Positions 26,201 to 35,082 of a stretch of 64,000 bases of DNA are shown here, in pieces. Both the position numbers and the translations under genes were made by a program. Origin of the DNA: Acidimicrobiales bacterium (lineage in GTDB: Bacteria; Actinomycetota; Acidimicrobiia; Acidimicrobiales; RAAP-2); contig JADMIJ010000011.1 of the NCBI GenBank assembly GCA_015478655.1, positions 1-64,000 of the forward strand, given 5' to 3'. Position 1 is the first letter of the stretch. Each line of letters opens with the position of its first letter. The notes under the pieces were generated by a model. The model was not told where the DNA came from. It saw only the letters and a list, made by a program, of their open reading frames with translations, and searched no databases.

Positions 26201-27226
26201 TCAGGCGGCGGTCGGCAGACGCAAATCGGGGTCGGCTCCCAGGGTCAGGGGACTCGGTCCCTCGTGTCGGAGCCGCCACCATCCCGCCGCGGCCACCATG
26301 GCGGCGTTGTCCGTGCACAGGGCCCGGCTGGGCAGGAACGCTCCGATCCCGTCCTCGGCGCAGGCCGCTTCGATCCGTCGGCGCAGCAGGGAGTTGGCCG
26401 CCACGCCGCCGGCCAGGCAGAGGGCCGTTGCGCCCATCTCGGCCGCGGCCCGTCTGGCCCGGGTGACCAGCACGTCGACCACAGCCAGGCGGAAGGAGGC
26501 GGCCACATCGGCGGTGGAGGCGTCGGGCTGCCTCCTGACCGTGTTGACCACCGACGTCTTGAGCCCACTGAACGAGAAGTCGTAGCCCGGGCCGGGTAAG
26601 GACCTCGGGAAGGCGAACGCGTGCGGATCGCCCTCATCGGCGATCCGGTCGATCGCCGGCCCCCCGGGGTAGCCCAGTCCGAGGAATCGGGCCACCTTGT
26701 CGAACGCCTCACCGGCGGCGTCGTCGATGGTCCCGCCGAGCACCCGGTAGCGACCGGGTTCGGACACCTCGATGAGGAGGGTATGGCCCCCCGACACCAG
26801 CAGCACCGCCAGGGGCAAACCCAGGTCGGGCTGCTCCAACAGCGAGGCGAAGAGGTGGGCCTCGAGATGGTTGACCCCGATGAGGGGGACTCCCCAGGCC
26901 AAGGACAGCGCCTTGGCCTCGGCCACCCCGACCAGCAACGAGCCGATGAGGCCGGGTCCGTGGGTGACGGCCACGGCGTCGATGCCCGTGCCGGAGGCGT
27001 CGGAACCGGCCAGGTCCAGGGCCTCGGAGAGCACCGGGGTCAGCCGCTCCACGTGGGCCCGTCCGGCCAGCTCGGGGACCACCCCGCCGTAACGGGCGTG
27101 CAGATCGATCTGGCTGCTCACCACCGACGAGGCGATCACCGATCCACCGTCGACCACGGAGGCGGCGGTCTCGTCGCAGGAGGTCTCGATCCCGAGGACC
27201 CGGTGCGGAGACGATGGTGTAGTCAT
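26201..27226 (-). CDS. tsaD: tRNA N6-threonylcarbamoyladenosine synthase subunit TsaD
   Basis: Transfers the threonylcarbamoyl group to A37 of ANN-decoding tRNAs, with TsaB and TsaE. The 341-residue ASKHA-fold protein has VLGIETSCDETAASVV at the start, the metal-binding HLEAH (H120, H124), SGGHTLL, the nucleotide loops GLGYPGGPAID and LAGGVAANSLLR, and CTDNAAM near the end with the third metal ligand. Its ATG follows a TAGCCT hexamer by 7 nt, so it probably has its own leaderless promoter although it lies downstream of rimI. Confidence 0.98.
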   Translation of the reverse strand: MTTPSSPHRVLGIETSCDETAASVVDGGSVIASSVVSSQIDLHARYGGVVPELAGRAHVERLTPVLSEALDLAGSDASGTGIDAVAVTHGPGLIGSLLVGVAEAKALSLAWGVPLIGVNHLEAHLFASLLEQPDLGLPLAVLLVSGGHTLLIEVSEPGRYRVLGGTIDDAAGEAFDKVARFLGLGYPGGPAIDRIADEGDPHAFAFPRSLPGPGYDFSFSGLKTSVVNTVRRQPDASTADVAASFRLAVVDVLVTRARRAAAEMGATALCLAGGVAANSLLRRRIEAACAEDGIGAFLPSRALCTDNAAMVAAAGWWRLRHEGPSPLTLGADPDLRLPTAA

Positions 27227-27233
27227 GTCGGGG

Positions 27234-27239
27234 AGGCTA
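27234..27239 (-). promoter_or_regulatory. Leaderless-type -10 hexamer of tsaD
   Basis: TAGCCT on the minus strand, exactly 7 nt before the ATG, identical in sequence and spacing to the mdh box. Confidence 0.55.
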
Positions 27240-27272
27240 ACCGGCCGGTCCGGGACACCACCGGCCTACCAG

Positions 27273-27288
27273 GACACGGGACCGTGTT
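27273..27288. repeat. Small hairpin between rimI and tsaD
   Basis: ACACGG-GA-CCGTGT flanked by a G-T pair, in the 195-nt gap after rimI. It could end the rimI transcript before the tsaD promoter. Nothing else is recognised in this gap. Confidence 0.3.
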
Positions 27289-27421
27289 CGTCGGTGAACG
27301 TCCCGGTCGGTCCGCGGGCGCGAGGGCGGACCTGCGAACGATGCTCTCCGACCCCTCCTCGGTCATCGGTCTCCAGGCGTTCGACGAGCACCCGTCCGTC
27401 AGCGGTGCACCGTCATGGCCT

Positions 27422-27976
27422 TCACCGCCGGGAGGTGACGGCGAGATCTGCGGGCAACGAGGCCTCGACGGCCTCCAGCCGTTCCGCATAGCTGTCCGAA
27501 TCGATGTCCCTCGCCCACATGATCAAGGCATCCTCGCCCGTCGCCGGATAGTAGTTGGGACGCACTCCGACCGGGGCCATGCCGAACGTGCGGTACAGGG
27601 CCAGGGCGGCCTTGTTCCCCACCCGGACCTCGAGGGTGAGATGACGGGCCCCGCGGGCCAGGCCGGTTCGGACCAGGTCCAGCAACAAGGCCGCACCCAG
27701 GCCCCGGTGCTGCCAGCCCGGGTCGACGGCGATGTTGTTCACGTGTGACTCGTCGTCGATGAACATCTGTCCGGCGAACCCGACGATCTGACGACCGACC
27801 CAGGCGGCCCGATAGGCCCGGGTCTTGCGCTGGGAGAGCTCCTCGACGAAGAGCCGGTGGGACCATGGCTGGGGGAAGACCGCCTCCTCGATGCGCAGGA
27901 CGCCGCGGAGGTCCTTCGTGCGCATGGGGGCGACGACCACCTGAACGGGTTGCCCGGAGGGATCGGGTTGGGCCAT
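27422..27976 (-). CDS. rimI: Ribosomal protein S18-alanine N-acetyltransferase-like (RimI)
   Basis: GNAT acetyltransferase predicted to acetylate an N-terminal alanine of a protein such as S18. The 184 residues show the N-terminal VAPMRTKDLRGVLRIEEAVFPQPWS, typical of RimI, the acetyl-CoA loop VDPGWQHRGLGAALL, VRVGNKAALALYRTFGM and the closing GVRPNYYPATGEDALIM, whose YY-GEDA pattern is the RimI signature. The ATG overlaps the tsaB stop by one base; a GTG one codon earlier is equally possible. Genes tsaE-tsaB-rimI-tsaD in this order are a common actinobacterial arrangement. Confidence 0.93.
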   Translation of the reverse strand: MAQPDPSGQPVQVVVAPMRTKDLRGVLRIEEAVFPQPWSHRLFVEELSQRKTRAYRAAWVGRQIVGFAGQMFIDDESHVNNIAVDPGWQHRGLGAALLLDLVRTGLARGARHLTLEVRVGNKAALALYRTFGMAPVGVRPNYYPATGEDALIMWARDIDSDSYAERLEAVEASLPADLAVTSRR

Positions 27977-28806
27977 CACGTCCGGGTGGTGTCGGCCGGG
28001 CTCCGGTGGCCCGGCGCCGCGGGCCGGTGCGGGGCCCGCTGCTCCCAGTTGATGCGGGCATCGGCGGGACGGCGATAGTCGGGAACCAGCTGTGCGGGCG
28101 CGGTCGGCGTGACCCCCCTGTCCAGCCGCGCTCTGGCCAGGCGGGCCAGGGCCAACGGGGGAGGCGCCGACAGCTCGTCAGCCAGACGGAGATCGAGGCC
28201 CGCGTGCACCGACAGGAGCTGCCGGTAGCGGACCGCCCCGTCACCGACCACCAGGACCGGGCCGGCTTCGTCGGCGAGACCTACCAGCCAGGCCACCAGC
28301 ACATCGGGCGCCATCGGCTCAGGTCGATCGTCCCGCACCACCTCCGGGTCGATCGGGAGGGAGCCGGAGCCCCCGGCCCCGTGCCCGGCCCGGTCGAAGC
28401 GGAAGGCGGCGGCGAACACCTCACCCCGTCGGGCATCCACGACCGAGGCCACCGGCCCGGCCCGGATCGCGCCCGACTCCTCCTCTCCCGCGTCCGCCAC
28501 CGCGGCGGCCAGCACGTCCAGGCTGCCCACGCCGAGGAGTGGGACGTCCAGAGCCTGGGCCAGTGCCTTGGCCGTGGCCACGCCGACCCGCAGACCGGTG
28601 AAGAGGCCGGGACCGACGTCGACGGCGATCTGGTCGATGTCGGCCACCGTGCACCCCGAGACGGCGCACACCTCCTCGATGGCCGGGGCCAACAGCTCGG
28701 CGTGGGCCCGACCACCGAGGTGGATGCGCTCGGCAGACCCGCCGTCATCGCGCAGCAGCGCCACTCCCACCATGTCGGTGGCCGATTCGATGGCCAGCAG
28801 GGTCAT
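27976..28806 (-). CDS. tsaB: tRNA threonylcarbamoyladenosine biosynthesis protein TsaB
   Basis: Non-catalytic partner of TsaD in t6A37 synthesis. The 276-residue protein starts MTLLAIESATDMVGVAL, has RAHAELLAPAI, VDVGPGLFTGLRVGVATAKALA and a VVDARRGEVFAA segment, the expected ASKHA-like half domain; the metal-binding HxxxH of TsaD is absent, as in the family. It is somewhat longer than E. coli TsaB (231) because of a C-terminal extension after about residue 230. The ATG overlaps the tsaE stop (ATGA). Confidence 0.93.
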   Translation of the reverse strand: MTLLAIESATDMVGVALLRDDGGSAERIHLGGRAHAELLAPAIEEVCAVSGCTVADIDQIAVDVGPGLFTGLRVGVATAKALAQALDVPLLGVGSLDVLAAAVADAGEEESGAIRAGPVASVVDARRGEVFAAAFRFDRAGHGAGGSGSLPIDPEVVRDDRPEPMAPDVLVAWLVGLADEAGPVLVVGDGAVRYRQLLSVHAGLDLRLADELSAPPPLALARLARARLDRGVTPTAPAQLVPDYRRPADARINWEQRAPHRPAAPGHRSPADTTRT

Positions 28807-29324
28807 GGTTCCGCCCGCCAGGGTGCCAGCGCCGCCTGCAGGGCGGTCCACCGGGTGCACCAGGTGGTTCCGGCGGCCCGCACCGAGATCACCCGGTGGT
28901 CGTCATGACCCGCCGCCAGCAAGGCGATGGCCAGGGACCCCTCTCCGAGCACGGGCTCGGCCACGTCGCCCCACTCGACCAGGGCCACGCCCCCGTCATC
29001 CACCAACTCACCCAGACCCAGGTCGACGATCTCCTGGAGACGGTCGAGCCGGTACACGTCGGCATGCAGCAGCGTGCGCAGCGGGGGATGACCGCTGACG
29101 GCGTAGTGACGCACCAGGGTGAAGGTGGGGCTGGTGATGGTCTCGGTGATGCCCAGGCCGGCTCCGAACCCCTGGGCGAAGGTGGTCTTCCCCGCCCCCA
29201 GATCTCCGGCCAGCAACAGCATGTCGCCGGGCTGGCACAGCGGTGCGATGGCCCCGGCCAGGGCCCGGGTCTGGTCGGCACCGGCGGTTTGCAGCACCAG
29301 TTCGGGCGAGGTCAACCACTCCAC
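28803..29324 (-). CDS. tsaE: tRNA threonylcarbamoyladenosine biosynthesis ATPase TsaE
   Basis: P-loop ATPase that cycles the TsaBD complex. The 173 residues contain AGDLGAGKTTFAQG (Walker A, about 39-52), ITSPTFTLVRHY (switch I with the catalytic Thr region), HADVYRL and VALVEWGD, all family marks. The start is uncertain: a GTG at 29324 overlaps the preceding uracil-DNA glycosylase gene by 13 nt, while a TTG at 29315 overlaps its stop as TTGA, the overlap style seen elsewhere here. The C-terminus has about 25 residues beyond the usual end. Confidence 0.92.
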   Translation of the reverse strand: MEWLTSPELVLQTAGADQTRALAGAIAPLCQPGDMLLLAGDLGAGKTTFAQGFGAGLGITETITSPTFTLVRHYAVSGHPPLRTLLHADVYRLDRLQEIVDLGLGELVDDGGVALVEWGDVAEPVLGEGSLAIALLAAGHDDHRVISVRAAGTTWCTRWTALQAALAPWRAEP

Positions 29325-29881
29325 CCCAGGAGTTGCTTGGCCCGGATCAGGTCGGCCCGCATCTCGGCGACGACCACGCCCCCGGACCGGAGGGCGGCGG
29401 CCGGATGGTAGGTGGGCACCAGCTGCCGCTCGCCCATCGGGTACGACAGTCCCCGGACCGAGGTGATCCCCCGGTCGGTCCCGAGCAGCAGTTTGGTGGC
29501 GAAATTGCCGAGGGTCACCACGACCGTGGGGCTGATCAGCTCGATCTGGGCGGACAGGTACGGTCGGCAGGCGGCGATCTCGTCCGGTTTTGGATCGCGG
29601 TTGTCCGGGGGCCGGCACTTGACCACGTTGGCGATGTAGCAGCGGCTCCGGTCGACGCCGAGCTCCTCGAGGATCAGTCGGTCGAGCAGCTTGCCCGATC
29701 TCCCGACGAACGGCTCGCCCTGCAGGTCCTCGTCCCGTCCCGGGGCCTCGCCCACGAACATGAGGTCGGCGTGCGGATCGCCCACCCCGAAGACCACCTG
29801 GGTCCGGTGGGCCGACAAGGGACAGCGCACGCAGCCGGACGCTTCCCGGGCGAGCTCGGCCAGTTCGGTCCCCGGTGCCAC
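29312..29881 (-). CDS. Family 4 uracil-DNA glycosylase (Fe-S)
   Basis: Removes uracil from DNA made by cytosine deamination or dUTP misincorporation. The 189-residue protein has four cysteines for a 4Fe-4S cluster (CVRC near residue 17, then VVKCRPP and AACRPYL), the catalytic motif [17 protein letters not shown] with [10 protein letters not shown], and the DNA-binding PTYHPAAAL near the C-terminus. GTG at 29881 is chosen because a TACCAT hexamer lies 6 nt upstream and the reading frame before it overlaps alr. It interrupts the alr-tsaE neighbourhood. Confidence 0.93.
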   Translation of the reverse strand: MAPGTELAELAREASGCVRCPLSAHRTQVVFGVGDPHADLMFVGEAPGRDEDLQGEPFVGRSGKLLDRLILEELGVDRSRCYIANVVKCRPPDNRDPKPDEIAACRPYLSAQIELISPTVVVTLGNFATKLLLGTDRGITSVRGLSYPMGERQLVPTYHPAAALRSGGVVVAEMRADLIRAKQLLGWSG

Positions 29882-29887
29882 GGCCGA

Positions 29888-29893
29888 ATGGTA
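29888..29893 (-). promoter_or_regulatory. Leaderless-type -10 hexamer of the uracil-DNA glycosylase gene
   Basis: TACCAT on the minus strand, 6 nt before the GTG start in the 47-nt gap after alr. Confidence 0.4.
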
Positions 29894-29928
29894 CTGCCGA
29901 CGTGGCCGGCCCCCGTCGCCGGGCTCGC

Positions 29929-31131
29929 TCAGGCCGAGCGGCCGGAGCGGGCTGGGGCGGCGGACCGGTCGCCCAACAGCAGGCGCGGCACCCGCGGCCC
30001 GATGTCGCACAACACCTCATAGCTGATGGTGCCGAGCAGGTCGGCCCACTCGGTGGCGGTGATCTCCTCGTGCCCCTGTGTGCCGAGCAGCACCACCTCG
30101 TCGTCGACCTCCACCGGAGCCGTCCCCACCGGCCCGCAGTCGATCACGATCTGATCCATGGTCACCACGCCCGCCAGGGGCCGGCGTATCCCCCGGATGA
30201 GGACCTCGCCGCCCTGGTCGAAGAGGCGGCGAGGGACGCCGTCGCCGTACCCGATGGGCGCCGTGGCCACCGTGGAGCGCTGGGGCAGGGGCCGGCGCCG
30301 CCCATAGGAGACCCGCTCACCTGACTCGAGGTCGCGGACGTAGGTGACCCGGGTGCGCAGCGAGAGCACGGGCAGCAGCCGCTGACCGCCGGTGGTGGCC
30401 GCCAGCTCGTCGGCCAGCTCCGGGGTGGGGGCCACGCCGTAGAGGGCGATGCCGCAGCGCACCAGGTCGCGCCGCGCCGCGGGCACGCCGATGGCGCCGG
30501 CCGAGTTGGCCACGTGGATCATCGGGGCCCGATGGCCCGAAGCGGCCAGCGTGCTCAGCAGGACGTCGAACCGGTCCAGCTGCAGCCGGGTGAACTCCCG
30601 GTCCTCCGGGCCGGCGCCGTCGGCCACGGCCAGGTGGGTCCACACGGCGCCGAGCCGCAGTCGGGGGTCGGTGGCCACGGCCTCGGCCAGGGCCGGCGCC
30701 TCCTCAACGTCTGCTCCCACCCGGTGCATCCCGGTGTCCACCTTGAGGTGGACGTCGAGCGGGGGGAAGCCCCCGTCGCCTACCGCCTGGCTCAGGGACT
30801 CGATTCCCCCCCGGGTGTAGACGGTGGGCACCAGGCCCCGGGTGACCACCTCGGCCATCGCCTCGACGGGGGGCTCGGAGAGCAGGAGGATGGGTGCGTC
30901 GACACCGGCCTCCCGCAGGGCCACGCCCTCCTCGACCAGGGCCACGGCCAGCCAGGTGGCGCCCCCGTCCAGGGCGGCTCGGGCGGCCGGCAACGCTCCG
31001 TGCCCGTACCCTTCCGCCTTGACCACGGCGCAGAGCGCGGCCGGATGGGCCAGCCGGCAGAGGACGGCGGCATTGTGGCGCATGGCGTCGAGGTCGATGT
31101 CGGCCCACGCCGGCCGCCAACGATCAGCCAC
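29929..31131 (-). CDS. alr: Alanine racemase
   Basis: PLP enzyme that makes D-alanine for peptidoglycan. The 400-residue protein has [14 protein letters not shown] at the start, PLP-binding K38 in [22 protein letters not shown], the HVANSAG segment and the second-domain catalytic Tyr in the motif conserved near ERVSYGRRR and IGYGDGVPR. The GTG at 31131 overlaps the nnr stop by 8 nt; the open frame before it is a shadow. Alr sits between nnr and the DNA glycosylase, as in other actinobacteria except for the latter. Confidence 0.97.
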   Translation of the reverse strand: MADRWRPAWADIDLDAMRHNAAVLCRLAHPAALCAVVKAEGYGHGALPAARAALDGGATWLAVALVEEGVALREAGVDAPILLLSEPPVEAMAEVVTRGLVPTVYTRGGIESLSQAVGDGGFPPLDVHLKVDTGMHRVGADVEEAPALAEAVATDPRLRLGAVWTHLAVADGAGPEDREFTRLQLDRFDVLLSTLAASGHRAPMIHVANSAGAIGVPAARRDLVRCGIALYGVAPTPELADELAATTGGQRLLPVLSLRTRVTYVRDLESGERVSYGRRRPLPQRSTVATAPIGYGDGVPRRLFDQGGEVLIRGIRRPLAGVVTMDQIVIDCGPVGTAPVEVDDEVVLLGTQGHEEITATEWADLLGTISYEVLCDIGPRVPRLLLGDRSAAPARSGRSA

Positions 31132-32524
31132 GGCGGCTCCCGCCGCACGTCCGGCCACCGGTCGAAGCGCGCCACGAGCGCAGGTCCGACAGCACCTCGG
31201 ACACCCGGTCAGGAAGATCACCGGCCACCAGGCCCTCGACGGGCCCGCGGGCTCCGGCCCGACCGTGCACGTGGGCGGCCAGTGCGGCCGCCTCCAGCGG
31301 GCCCACTCCCCGGGAGACCATGGCCCCGATCATCCCCGAGAGGACATCGCCGGTGCCGGCCGTGGCCAGCCTGCTGGTGCCGGTGAGGCCGAGCAGGACC
31401 CGCCCCCCCGGCTCGGCCACCGCCGTCGTGGGCCCCTTGAGCAGGGCCACGGCACCCCAGACGACCGCCAGCCTCCGGGCCGCGTCGATCCGGTCGGGGC
31501 CAGGCCGGCCGTCCATCAGCCGGACGTATTCGCCGTCATGGGGGGTCAGCACCACGGTCGACCGGGCCTCCAGGGGCCCGGCGGCGGAGCCCAGGGCGAA
31601 CAACCCGTCGGCGTCGACGACGACGGGCACGGGCGACTGGAGGACCAGCCGCTGCACTTCGGCGGCGCTCGACGGCTGGCGGCCCAGGCCGGGACCGACC
31701 ACCACCGCGGCACAGCGCGACGCCGCCTCCAGGGCCGGCCCTGACCACCCCTCGGCCGGCAGCGGAACGCTCACCGCCTCCGAAGCAGGCGCCTCGGCCA
31801 TCCGCCCACCGGGCACGCCCAGGCGGACCATGCCGGCACCGGTCCGGTAGGCCGAGCGGGCGCACAGGGCCGCCGCCCCGGTCATGCCGGGTGATCCGGC
31901 CACCACGAGGACGGCGGCCGACCATTTGTTGCCGTCCCGGCGCCGAGGCGGGAGCAGGGCCACGTCGCCGTCCTCCATGGCCGAGACGGCGGCGTCGCCG
32001 GGGAGGAGACCGATGTCGGCCACCAACACCTCGCCCGCCAGGACGGCGCCATCCCCCTGGACCAGACCGGGCTTGAGGGCGGCAAAGGTGACGGTGCGGG
32101 TGGCGGCCAAGGGTGACCCGGACGCATGACCGGTGTCCCCATCGACCCCGGACGGGATGTCGACGGCGAGCACCGGTGTCCCCGGGTCCACCTGCGGCGA
32201 CCGGTACTCACCCCGGAAGCCGGTTCCGTAGGCGGCGTCGATGACCAGATCGGCCGGGCCCACCCTAGCCTCGGTGCCCGCCTCGACCACCCGCAGGCGG
32301 GCACCCCGCTGCGCCAGGACGTGAGCGGCGACCCGTCCGTCGGCGCCGTTGTTCCCTCGGCCGCACACGGCCACCACCCGGCGCCCGTAGGCACCGCCCA
32401 ACATGTCCAGCGCCGCCAGGGCCACGGCGTGGCCGGCCCGGCCCACCAGCACGTCGAGCGGTGTCGACGCCTGTGCCCTGGCGTCGACGGCGCGCATCTC
32501 GGAGACGGTGAGGACCGGTTGCAT
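31124..32524 (-). CDS. nnr: Bifunctional NAD(P)HX epimerase / dehydratase
   Basis: Repairs hydrated NADH and NADPH. The 466-residue fusion has an N-terminal YjeF_N epimerase domain (1-200: LTVSEMRAVDARA, VCGRGNNGADGRVAA, VDIPSGVDGDTG) and a C-terminal ADP-dependent dehydratase of ribokinase fold (220-450: VVAGSPGMTGAAALCARSA, VVVGPGLG, VLTPHDGEYVRL, TAGTGDVLSGMIGA). ATG of MQPVLTVSEM is 11 nt after acpS; upstream in-frame sequence is Arg/Gly low-complexity and overlaps acpS. Confidence 0.95.
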   Translation of the reverse strand: MQPVLTVSEMRAVDARAQASTPLDVLVGRAGHAVALAALDMLGGAYGRRVVAVCGRGNNGADGRVAAHVLAQRGARLRVVEAGTEARVGPADLVIDAAYGTGFRGEYRSPQVDPGTPVLAVDIPSGVDGDTGHASGSPLAATRTVTFAALKPGLVQGDGAVLAGEVLVADIGLLPGDAAVSAMEDGDVALLPPRRRDGNKWSAAVLVVAGSPGMTGAAALCARSAYRTGAGMVRLGVPGGRMAEAPASEAVSVPLPAEGWSGPALEAASRCAAVVVGPGLGRQPSSAAEVQRLVLQSPVPVVVDADGLFALGSAAGPLEARSTVVLTPHDGEYVRLMDGRPGPDRIDAARRLAVVWGAVALLKGPTTAVAEPGGRVLLGLTGTSRLATAGTGDVLSGMIGAMVSRGVGPLEAAALAAHVHGRAGARGPVEGLVAGDLPDRVSEVLSDLRSWRASTGGRTCGGSRRG

Positions 32525-32535
32525 CGTCCCCGACG

Positions 32536-33051
32536 CTACGGCCTGGCCGCGGGGACCGCGTCCCGATCGGGCACTGCGGCCCGACCGCCGGCGGCGTCGC
32601 CGACGGCCACCACGATGGCCATGGCCACCTCGTGCGTGTGGCTCAGGGACAGGTGCCAACGCACCACCTCGGCCCTCCGGGCCAGGGCCAGGGCTGCGCC
32701 GTGCAGCACCAGCACCGGGGCGTCGAGGCCGCTGCGTACCACTTCGACGTCGGCGAAACGGAAGGCCCCGAGCCCGACGCCGAGCGCCTTCATGGTGGCT
32801 TCCTTGGCCGCGAAACGGGTGGACATCCGCGGGACCGCATCGCCGGCGGCCCGGGCGTAGACCTGTTCGCTGGCGGTGAAGAGCCGGTCGGCCAGGTGGG
32901 CGCGGCGGTCGAGCACCCGCCGGAACCGGTCCACGTCGACGACATCGATGCCGATGCCGACCACGGCGGCGAGCGGGTCCCCGCCCATCAGCTCCGACAC
33001 GGCATCCTGTCCGAGCGCGGCCAGCCGGGCGGCGCCGCCCTCCGCGCTCAC
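32536..33051 (-). CDS. acpS: Holo-[acyl-carrier-protein] synthase
   Basis: Transfers 4'-phosphopantetheine from CoA to acyl carrier protein, activating fatty-acid synthesis. The magnesium-binding start GIGIDVVDVDRFRRVL and the second motif RFAAKEATMKALG are complete, and LSLSHTHEVAMAIVV closes the fold. With the GTG at 33051, which overlaps the glmS stop as GTGA, the protein is 171 residues with an extra N-terminal stretch of about 30; an ATG at 32988 would give a family-length product but has a poorly spaced ribosome-binding site. The C-terminal 20 residues are disordered. Confidence 0.92.
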   Translation of the reverse strand: MSAEGGAARLAALGQDAVSELMGGDPLAAVVGIGIDVVDVDRFRRVLDRRAHLADRLFTASEQVYARAAGDAVPRMSTRFAAKEATMKALGVGLGAFRFADVEVVRSGLDAPVLVLHGAALALARRAEVVRWHLSLSHTHEVAMAIVVAVGDAAGGRAAVPDRDAVPAARP

Positions 33052-34973
33052 TCGACGGTGACCACCTTGGCCAGATTGCGCGGACGGTCGACGTCGTAGC
33101 CGTGGAGACGGGCCAGGTGGTAGGCGAACAGCTGCAACGGCACCACGTCGACCATGGGCGCGAACAGGTGCTCGGTCGGGGGCACCCACAGCACCGAGTC
33201 GGCGTGGCGGGCCGTCTCCTCGTCGCCGTCGCCGGCCACCAGTACCACCGTGGCCCCGCGGCTCTTGACCTCGGCCACGTTGCCCATCATCTTCTCCCAG
33301 ATGGGCGTGCGGGTGGCCACCCCGATGACCACCGTGCCCGGCTCGACCAGAGCGATGGGGCCGTGCTTCAGCTCACCGGCAGGAAAGCCCTCCGCCCGGA
33401 GGTAGGAGAGCTCCTTCAACTTGAGGGCCCCCTCGAGGGCGACCGGGTAGCCGACCTGGCGTCCGAGGAAGATGAAGGACGGCGAATCCCGGTAGCGCCC
33501 GGCCACCGCTTCGACGTCGGTGGAACGCTCGAGGGCTACGGCCACCTTGCCGGGCACCTCCCCCATCCCCCGCAGCAGGGCGCGAGCATCGGCCGGCGAC
33601 AGCGTCTGGCGGGCCTGGGCCAGGTAGAGGGCCAGGATGTCCAGGGCGGCAATCTGGGCGAGGTGGGTCTTGGTGGAGGCGACGCCGATCTCGGGACCGG
33701 CCCGGGTGTAGAGCACGGCGTCGGCCTCGCGGGCCATCGACGAGTCGACCACGTTGGAGATGACCAGCACCTTGGCGCCGAGCCGGCGCGCCTCACGCAC
33801 GGCCTGGAAGGTGTCGACCGTCTCGCCTGACTGGCTGACGCCGATGACCAGCGTGCTGGGGTCGAGCACCGGGTCGCGATAGCGGAACTCGCTGGCGATG
33901 TCGATCTCCACCGGTAGCCGGGCCCAATGCTCGATGGCGTACTTGGCCATCATGCCGGCGTGGTAGCTGCTGCCGCAGGCCACGATGAACACCTTGTTGA
34001 CGGCCCGGAGTTCCTCGTTGGTGATGTGGACCTCGTCGAGGGCCAGGGTCCCGTCGGGCAGGACCCGGTCGAGCAGGGTGTCGGCCACCGCCCGGGGCTG
34101 CTCGTGCATCTCCTTGCTCATGTACTCGTCGTAGCCGTCCTTGCGGGCGGCCTCGAGGTCCCAATCGACGTGGAGTCGGGCCGGCTCGATCTGGCGGCCG
34201 TCGGCGGCGGTGACCGTGAGCCGGCCCGGCCGCAACTCGGCAATCTGGTCGTCCTCCAGCACGAAGAAGTCGCGTGTCAGACCCAGGATGGCCGGGACGT
34301 CCGAGGCCAGGAAGGCAGCCGAACCGGTCACGCCCATCAGCAGCGGGGACACCCGGCGGGCCGCCACGATGAGATCGGGCTCGTCGGCATGGACCACCGC
34401 CAGCGAAAACGCCCCCCGGACCCGACCCAGGGCAGAGCGGACCGCATCGGCCAGTCCCAGGGCGCGCCCGGTGTCCAGGGCCGACTCGACCAGGTGGGCC
34501 AGGACCTCGGTGTCGGTCTCCGATTCGAAGTGGTGACCGTCGGCGATCAGCTCGTCGGCCAGCTCCACGTGGTTCTCGATGATCCCGTTGTGGATCAACC
34601 CGATCCGGCCCGAGCAGTCCACGTGGGGGTGGGCGTTGACCTCGGCCGGCCGGCCGTGGGTGGCCCACCTGGTGTGGCCGATGCCGGCCGTGGCACCCTC
34701 CGGCGCGTCGGCAGCCCGTTTGACCAGGTCGTCGAGTGAGCGGGTCCCGTTGGCCGCCCGTGCCCGCCACAGGCCGCCGGCATCCGGCATTCCCACCAGC
34801 GCCAGGCCGGCAGAGTCGTATCCCCGGTACTCGAGGCGGGCCAAGCCTTCGAGGAGGACCCCGAGGATCCCGTCGTGCTCGCTCGCATCGTCGACGAAAG
34901 TGTCGCCGGAGGCTGCACCGGGATCCGCACGCACGGCGGCCGCGCCGGTGGTGATCCCGATAATGCCGCACAT
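33048..34973 (-). CDS. glmS: Glutamine-fructose-6-phosphate aminotransferase (isomerising)
   Basis: First step of UDP-GlcNAc synthesis for peptidoglycan. The 641 residues comprise an N-terminal glutaminase with Cys2 nucleophile (MCGIIG) and HTRWATHG, and two SIS isomerase domains (CGSSYHAGM; GVSQSGETVDTF; the C-terminal PRNLAKVVTVE with the catalytic Lys). Compared with E. coli GlmS there is an insertion of about 23 residues between MCGIIG and LLEGLARLEYRG, acidic and Gly/Ala-rich. The ATG follows TAGCCT by 8 nt, with GGAGG inside that gap. No glmS-ribozyme-sized leader exists. Confidence 0.98.
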   Translation of the reverse strand: MCGIIGITTGAAAVRADPGAASGDTFVDDASEHDGILGVLLEGLARLEYRGYDSAGLALVGMPDAGGLWRARAANGTRSLDDLVKRAADAPEGATAGIGHTRWATHGRPAEVNAHPHVDCSGRIGLIHNGIIENHVELADELIADGHHFESETDTEVLAHLVESALDTGRALGLADAVRSALGRVRGAFSLAVVHADEPDLIVAARRVSPLLMGVTGSAAFLASDVPAILGLTRDFFVLEDDQIAELRPGRLTVTAADGRQIEPARLHVDWDLEAARKDGYDEYMSKEMHEQPRAVADTLLDRVLPDGTLALDEVHITNEELRAVNKVFIVACGSSYHAGMMAKYAIEHWARLPVEIDIASEFRYRDPVLDPSTLVIGVSQSGETVDTFQAVREARRLGAKVLVISNVVDSSMAREADAVLYTRAGPEIGVASTKTHLAQIAALDILALYLAQARQTLSPADARALLRGMGEVPGKVAVALERSTDVEAVAGRYRDSPSFIFLGRQVGYPVALEGALKLKELSYLRAEGFPAGELKHGPIALVEPGTVVIGVATRTPIWEKMMGNVAEVKSRGATVVLVAGDGDEETARHADSVLWVPPTEHLFAPMVDVVPLQLFAYHLARLHGYDVDRPRNLAKVVTVE

Positions 34974-34981
34974 GACCCTCC

Positions 34982-34987
34982 AGGCTA
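34982..34987 (-). promoter_or_regulatory. -10 hexamer of glmS
   Basis: TAGCCT on the minus strand, 8 nt before the ATG. The intervening GGAGGGTC could act as a ribosome-binding site only if transcription starts upstream of it. Confidence 0.5.
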
Positions 34988-34992
34988 GTGTC

Positions 34993-35006
34993 CCGGCGCG
35001 CGCCGG
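34993..35006. repeat. 14-bp perfect palindrome upstream of the glmS -10
   Basis: CCGGCGCGCGCCGG lies 5 bp upstream of the -10 in the 109-nt gap after glmM. It could be the glmM terminator stem or an operator for glmS. Confidence 0.4.
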
Positions 35007-35082
35007 CGGCTCCAGGAGGCCTGCCGTAGACCCGTCCTGTGCCCCGTGGACGGACCGGCCGGGCGCCCACCGCCCGTCCCGG

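Noticed and set aside
34974-35082. glmS ribozyme-riboswitch
   Set aside because: The gap is only 109 nt, the promoter box lies 8 nt from the ATG, and the ribozyme core sequence is not visible; the ribozyme is mostly a Firmicutes feature.
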